From the NCBI GenBank assembly GCA_030040965.1, contig JASHOT010000068.1, positions 1 to 42,403 on the forward strand: DNA of 42,403 bases, in the 5' to 3' direction. Shown in pieces: positions 41,140 to 42,403 of this stretch. Below the pieces are notes generated by a model. It saw only the letters and a list, made by a program, of their open reading frames with translations, was not told the origin of the DNA and did not search any database. The translations under genes were made by a program, and so were the position numbers. Origin of the DNA: Candidatus Sulfotelmatobacter sp. Its GTDB lineage: Bacteria; Acidobacteriota; Terriglobia; Terriglobales; Acidobacteriaceae. The stretch's first letter is position 1. Every line of letters starts with the position of its first letter.

Positions 41140-41229
41140 TCAGCTCTTAGCTTCTAGCTCTCGGCCCTTAGCCAGACCATCCTTGTCATTCCGAACACGC
41201 GACCAGGCGCGGGTGAGGAACCCGCTTTT
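41140..41229. repeat. AGCTTCTAGC word plus TGTCATTCCGAAC element, copy B
   Basis: AGCTTCTAGC at 41149-41158. Then TGTCATTCCGAAC (41184-41196), stem CGCG (41198-41201) with CGCG (41208-41211), and GGTGAGGAACCCGCTTTT to 41229. Both families share the rpsC-rplP gap. Confidence 0.8.
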
Positions 41230-41241
41230 CGCGTTTCCCTG

Positions 41242-41913
41242 CTAAAACCCGCCCGCAGTCGCCGTCTGGCCTTCACGCTTTTTCTGCTGCAAAATCTCGC
41301 CCTTGTACACCCAGCACTTCACGCCGATCACGCCGTACGTGGTGCGCGCTTCGGTAAAGCCGAAATCGATATCGGCGCGCAACGTGTGCAGCGGCAAACG
41401 GCCCTGCAGGTACCATTCCGAGCGCGCGATTTCGTTGCCGTTCAACCGGCCGCTGACGCGAACCTTGATTCCCTTGCAGCCGAAGCGCAGAGCCGAATCG
41501 ACCGCCTTGCGCATGGCGCGGCGGAAACCGACGCGCTTTTCCAGTTGCAGCGCGATCGCTTCGGAGACCAGTTGCGCATCGAGCTCGGGCTTGTGCACTT
41601 CCTGGATGTCGACAAAAATATCTTTTCCGCCAGTGCGCTTCTGCAGCTCAGCCTTGAGCTTGTCAATTTCCGCGCCCTTGCGTCCGATAATGATGCCCGG
41701 CCGCGCCGTCTTGATGATGATGCGCAGCTTGTTGCCCGGCCGCTCGATTTCGATCGAGCTGACGCCCGCCGACTTGAGCTTGTCTTTCAGCTCGGCCTTC
41801 AGTTTCACGTCTTCATGCAGCTGCTTGTCGTAATCGCGCTCGGCAAACCAGCGCGACTTCCACGGCTTGGTGTAGCCAAGGCGAAAACCGTAAGGATGAA
41901 CTTTTTGACCCAT
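41242..41913 (-). CDS. rpsC: 30S ribosomal protein S3
   Basis: A 223-residue protein at the mRNA entry channel. [35 protein letters not shown] opens it; the KH domain contains [17 protein letters not shown]; the C-terminal domain has [55 protein letters not shown]. Normal length. ATG 41913. Confidence 0.97.
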   Translation of the reverse strand: MGQKVHPYGFRLGYTKPWKSRWFAERDYDKQLHEDVKLKAELKDKLKSAGVSSIEIERPGNKLRIIIKTARPGIIIGRKGAEIDKLKAELQKRTGGKDIFVDIQEVHKPELDAQLVSEAIALQLEKRVGFRRAMRKAVDSALRFGCKGIKVRVSGRLNGNEIARSEWYLQGRLPLHTLRADIDFGFTEARTTYGVIGVKCWVYKGEILQQKKREGQTATAGGF

Positions 41914-41953
41914 CCGTATCTCCTAAACCCAAATCTTCCGAACCTCAATCTCT

Positions 41954-42028
41954 TGTCATTCCGAACCGTCGCAAAGCGACGGTGAGGAACCTGCTTTTGG
42001 ATCCTTCGCAAAGAACGCTCAGGATGAC
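41954..42028. repeat. TGTCATTCCGAAC element, copy C, composite
   Basis: TGTCATTCCGAAC (41954-41966), stem CCGTCGC-AAA-GCGACGG (41966-41982), GGTGAGGAACCTGCTTTT to 41998. It is joined tail to tail with an inverted relative ending GGATGAC (41999-42028), in which ATCCT (42001-42005) pairs with AGGAT (42021-42025). In the rplV-rpsC gap. Confidence 0.85.
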
Positions 42029-42057
42029 CGCTGCGGGCTCACGCCCGCAAACCGCAG

Positions 42058-42403
42058 TCATTTCGCCGCTGCTTTCTTCTTTCCCGAAGCCTTCACCGCC
42101 GGAGCCCGCCGCTTGGCCTTCGCCGGAGCAGGCGCCGATTCTTCCCCGACCACGGTCGCGACCGCCTCGCCGTTCTTGCCCTTCTCGGCGAGCACCAGCT
42201 CGATGTGCGCGATACGCCGCTGATAGCGGTACGCGCGCCCCTGCGGCGCCGGACGAATCCGCTTCATGCGCGGGCCGTCATTGGCGATCGCCCGCTTCAC
42301 GTACAGGTTGTCGATCTCGACGTCGATGCCCTTCTCGGTCGAGAGAAAATTCGCGTTGTCGAGTGCCGACTGCAACAGCTTCCCGACGTGCGAGGCCACG
42401 CGC
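42058..42403 (-). CDS. rplV: 50S ribosomal protein L22 (N terminus outside the window)
   Basis: About 115 residues of L22 are visible; the open frame continues past the window end (the first visible codons read R-V-A-S-H-V-G-K). VGKLLQSALDNANFLSTEKGIDVEIDNLYVKRAIANDGPRMKRIRPAPQGRAYRYQRRIAHIELVLAEK is the conserved C-terminal half, including the exit-tunnel loop RMKRIRPAPQGRA. A C-terminal Ala/Lys-rich extension of about 40 residues follows (APAPAKAKRRAPAVKASGKKKAAAK), resembling the tails on L17 and S11. Confidence 0.93.
   Translation of the reverse strand, partial: RVASHVGKLLQSALDNANFLSTEKGIDVEIDNLYVKRAIANDGPRMKRIRPAPQGRAYRYQRRIAHIELVLAEKGKNGEAVATVVGEESAPAPAKAKRRAPAVKASGKKKAAAK

Overview
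The window is high-GC chromosomal DNA from what looks like an acidobacterium (Acidobacteriota, Terriglobia/Koribacter-like). The grounds are protein character (a DUF6677-like membrane protein, a korDABC 2-oxoacid:ferredoxin oxidoreductase, alanine/lysine-rich extensions on ribosomal proteins), frequent TTG/GTG starts, and many dispersed hairpin repeats. The taxonomic call is an inference from recognition, not from a search.

Layout. 1-900: the end of an AlkD-type DNA alkylation repair gene carrying a one-base frameshift, an odd tRNA-like sequence and a terminator. 900-4900: a HGSNAT/DUF1624-type membrane acyltransferase, an M24 (Xaa-Pro) peptidase, two small membrane proteins and an orphan exported protein flanked by inverted repeats. 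4900-9200: a tandem GNAT acetyltransferase diverging from korDABC; the 427-base intergenic region holds two CRP-type palindromes. 9200-11600: a SRPBCC protein and an ArnT-like glycosyltransferase whose coding sequence contains a copy of a dispersed repeat. 11600-19900: the translation/transcription cluster rimP-nusA-infB-DUF503 and rbfA-nrnA, split by an oppositely oriented secreted-protein gene. 19900-27600: a small membrane gene, a TacAT-type toxin-antitoxin pair, guaB, a VanZ-like protein, small unknown genes, an MFS transporter broken by a frameshift, and an MscS channel. 27597-42403: the S10/spc/alpha ribosomal operons on the minus strand (rplV partial, rpsC, rplP, rpmC, rpsQ, rplN, rplX, rplE, rpsN, rpsH, rplF, rplR, rpsE, rpmD, rplO, secY, adk, map, infA, rpmJ, rpsM, rpsK, a VOC-family gene, rpsD, rpoA, rplQ) ending at a strong terminator.

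The most unusual feature is between the genes. Most gaps in the ribosomal operon are 45-150 bases and are filled with inverted or direct repetitions of short words (AGCTTCTAGC, TTTCAAGG, GTCGTTGG, AATCGGGTAA, TTGGCTC). Several form near-perfect hairpins with 14-25-base arms, and one vocabulary recurs at several unlinked gaps. A separate element (TGTCATTCCGAAC, variable hairpin, GGTGAGGAACC) occurs three times, with a related form upstream of the acyltransferase and inside the glycosyltransferase gene. Its arms differ in sequence between copies but stay complementary, which points to selection for structure or to a mobile REP-like element. I recognise no named family for these repeats. No IS element, prophage or CRISPR array is visible.
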